Below, one piece after another: positions 62,565 through 64,000 of a stretch of 64,000 nucleotides of DNA. Origin of the DNA: Isoetes taiwanensis (Eukaryota; Streptophyta; Lycopodiopsida; Isoetales; Isoetaceae). The notes beneath the pieces are model-generated. The model saw nothing but the letters and a program-made list of their open reading frames with translations, was not told the DNA's origin and did no database searches. Positions within the stretch are counted from its first letter, which is position 1. Every line of letters begins with the position of its first letter. The stretch lies in the NCBI GenBank assembly GCA_021234155.1, contig JAJEKV010000014.1, forward strand, positions 1,915,029-1,979,028. The letters are read 5' to 3'. Made by a program: the position numbers and the translations under genes.

Positions 62565-63468
62565 GTGGTTCTTGTCACAGGTGCAGCAGGTTTTGTAGGC
62601 ACTCATGTTTCCATTGCATTGAAAAAACGAGATGGAGTTGTTGGTATTGATAATTTTAATGACTATTATGATCCATCCATGAAAAGATCCAGGCAAGGTC
62701 TGCTGCTAAAGAATAACATATATGTTGTTGAAGGGGACATTACTGAAATAGGTCTGCTCAAGAGGCTTTTTGATCTTGTTACATTCACTCATGTAATGCA
62801 TCTCGCAGCACAGGCAGGTGTTAGATATGCTCTGCAATATCCATAGCTCATATATCCACAACAATATTGCTGGCCTTGTTACACTATTTGAAGCATGTAA
62901 AGTTGCTACTAAGAAGGCAGGAGAGGAAATTGCACACGTATATAATCATATATTATATGGATTGTCTATGACTGGTTTGAGGTTTTTTACTATATATGGT
63001 CCTTGGGGAAGACCTGACATGGCTTACTTCTTTTTCACAAAGGATATACTCAAAGGGAGGGCAATCGACATTTATCAAGGCCCAAATCAAGTTGATTTAG
63101 CACGTGACTTCACATACATAGATGACATTGTTTCAGGATGCTTAAGATCAATTGATACTGCAACAAAAAGCACTGGAAGTGGAGGTAAGAAAAAAGGACC
63201 TGCACTGCTAAGGGTCTTTAATCTTGGCAATACTCATCCAGACCTTGTGCCTACTTTAGTTGATATTCTAGAGAAGCACCTGAAGGTAAAGGCTATAAGA
63301 AATGTCATTAAGATGCCAAGGAATGGTGATGTCCCTTATAATCATGCAAATATAAGCCTTGCCCATGCAGAGTTAGGTTACAGTCCTGTAACAAATTTGC
63401 AGACTGGCTTGAAGAAATTTGTGAAGTGGTATTTGTCATATTATGAAACTCCTGGCACTGAAGTCTGA
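62565..63468 (+). pseudogene. GAE: UDP-glucuronate 4-epimerase (GAE), truncated and broken
   Basis: GAE converts UDP-glucuronate to UDP-galacturonate in the Golgi, the precursor for pectin. The sequence matches the epimerase domain: VLVTGAAGFVGTHV (NAD-binding GxxGxxG) at the start, NFNDYYDPS, FTHVMHLAAQAGVRYAL, then GLRFFTIYGPWGRPDMAYF, ARDFTYIDDIV, RVFNLGNT and LQTGLKKFVKWYLSYY at the end. Defects are visible. A one-base insertion near 62,844 creates TAG and shifts frame. About 40 codons are missing at about 62,905-62,910, between CKVAT and KKAGEE, removing the family's SSSSVYG segment and the catalytic Tyr of YxxxK. The N-terminal transmembrane stem present in plant GAEs is absent, with a stop just upstream. 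Plant GAE genes usually lack introns, so lack of introns does not prove a retrocopy. Confidence 0.9.
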
Positions 63469-63735
63469 GAGAATCAAACATCTGACATCTTCTGCTCACT
63501 GACATGATCATATGTCTGTTTGACAAGGCTTATTGTGTGGCTGTTTTAGGTAATTTGTAACATTTTGAGAATTTTTTACAACCTATTTTAAACATTTTGG
63601 CACAGGGGTTATACATTCTGTACATAACAGGAATTGATTTTAATTGACATTGCTGAGCAGGAAAGAGATGTTCAAAAGTTGTCTGTTTATTTAGATTGGC
63701 TTCATGTCCTTATGATGGTAAAATGCTAAGAGTTG
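63469..63735. other. Convergent spacer
   Basis: AT-rich spacer between the GAE remnant (plus) and the minus-strand gene end at the window edge. It probably contains both 3' untranslated regions. Confidence 0.5.
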
Positions 63736-64000
63736 CTATTTATTTCTATGTGGGGAAGAAGCAATTGGATCCATATCCTTAACACTAGAGTGAGAACAAG
63801 TAGGGAAAGGAGAAACATGACCTGTAATATTAGCATCCATATTTTGAGTTTTTTCAGCCTGCAGAACAGCAATCTTAGTTTGACTGTAGTCCTTTGATGC
63901 AACCATATCCTTCTCTGGAGTATCCTTAGCAGAGTCATCCTTTGGTGCAGCCAATTCCCTTTCTGGAGTGTCTTGGACAATCTCTTCATCCCATGAGGTT
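63736..64000 (-). CDS. C-terminal end of an unrecognised minus-strand gene (partial)
   Basis: The minus-strand frame is open from the window edge to TAG at 63,736-63,738, about 87 codons. It contains two diverged copies of a ~16-residue unit (DTPERELAAPKDDSAK and DTPEKDMVASKDYSQTK), an acidic/Lys/Ser/Thr-rich, probably disordered tail, and ends SSPHRNK. The strand, composition and internal protein-level repeat favour real coding sequence over chance. The main part of the protein lies outside the window, so no family is assigned. Confidence 0.42.
   Translation of the reverse strand, partial: TSWDEEIVQDTPERELAAPKDDSAKDTPEKDMVASKDYSQTKIAVLQAEKTQNMDANITGHVSPFPTCSHSSVKDMDPIASSPHRNK

Overview
The window looks like gene-poor, repeat-rich nuclear DNA of a land plant with a large genome. 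A conifer or other gymnosperm would fit, but no single feature proves it. The evidence is spliced genes of plant families (a class III peroxidase with the classic four-exon layout, a plant DsbA-like oxidoreductase with seven exons, a UDP-glucuronate 4-epimerase relative), plant LINE retrotransposons, and long stretches of decayed, AT-rich intergenic sequence.

Layout. 0-25.5 kb: no confident intact gene. It holds a frame-broken lysine-rich gene remnant on the minus strand near the left edge, a duplicated 180-bp segment, many GT/G-rich tracts that all lie on the plus strand (four are canonical G-quadruplex patterns), two short ORFs that look like organelle-targeting leaders, and a 360-bp purine tract. 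25.5-31.2 kb: LINE territory. The centrepiece is a 4.2-kb LINE with endonuclease, reverse transcriptase, a C-terminal zinc-binding region, a poly(A) tail and matching 13-bp target-site duplications. It lies between 3' fragments of a second LINE family that ends in pentanucleotide repeats. 32.7-36.6 kb: the gene island. A complete DsbA-like gene is followed by a class III peroxidase whose only visible defect is an in-frame stop at a normally glutamine-encoding codon. 37-49 kb: minisatellites, an inverted copy of a ~435-bp satellite unit, LINE fragments with (TTG)n tails, and several local tandem duplications. 49-59.4 kb: mostly unrecognised intergenic DNA. It contains a CpG-rich insert with a CACTA-like end inside a ~95-bp tandem array, a tRNA-related SINE-like head, and two LINE 3' ends with (TTCC)n tails. 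59.4-61.6 kb: a tandem array of about 4.7 units of the ~435-bp satellite, each carrying tRNA-like A-box and B-box motifs on the minus strand. 62.5-63.5 kb: a broken UDP-glucuronate 4-epimerase gene. The last 265 bp hold the C-terminal end of an unrecognised minus-strand gene that runs off the window.

The DsbA-like and peroxidase genes are same-strand neighbours, but nothing indicates joint regulation. I found no tRNA or rRNA gene, CRISPR array or operon. The most distinctive structure is the satellite with embedded tRNA-like promoter boxes. I do not see a clear new multi-gene system. Coordinates of repeats and decayed elements are good to within about ten bases.
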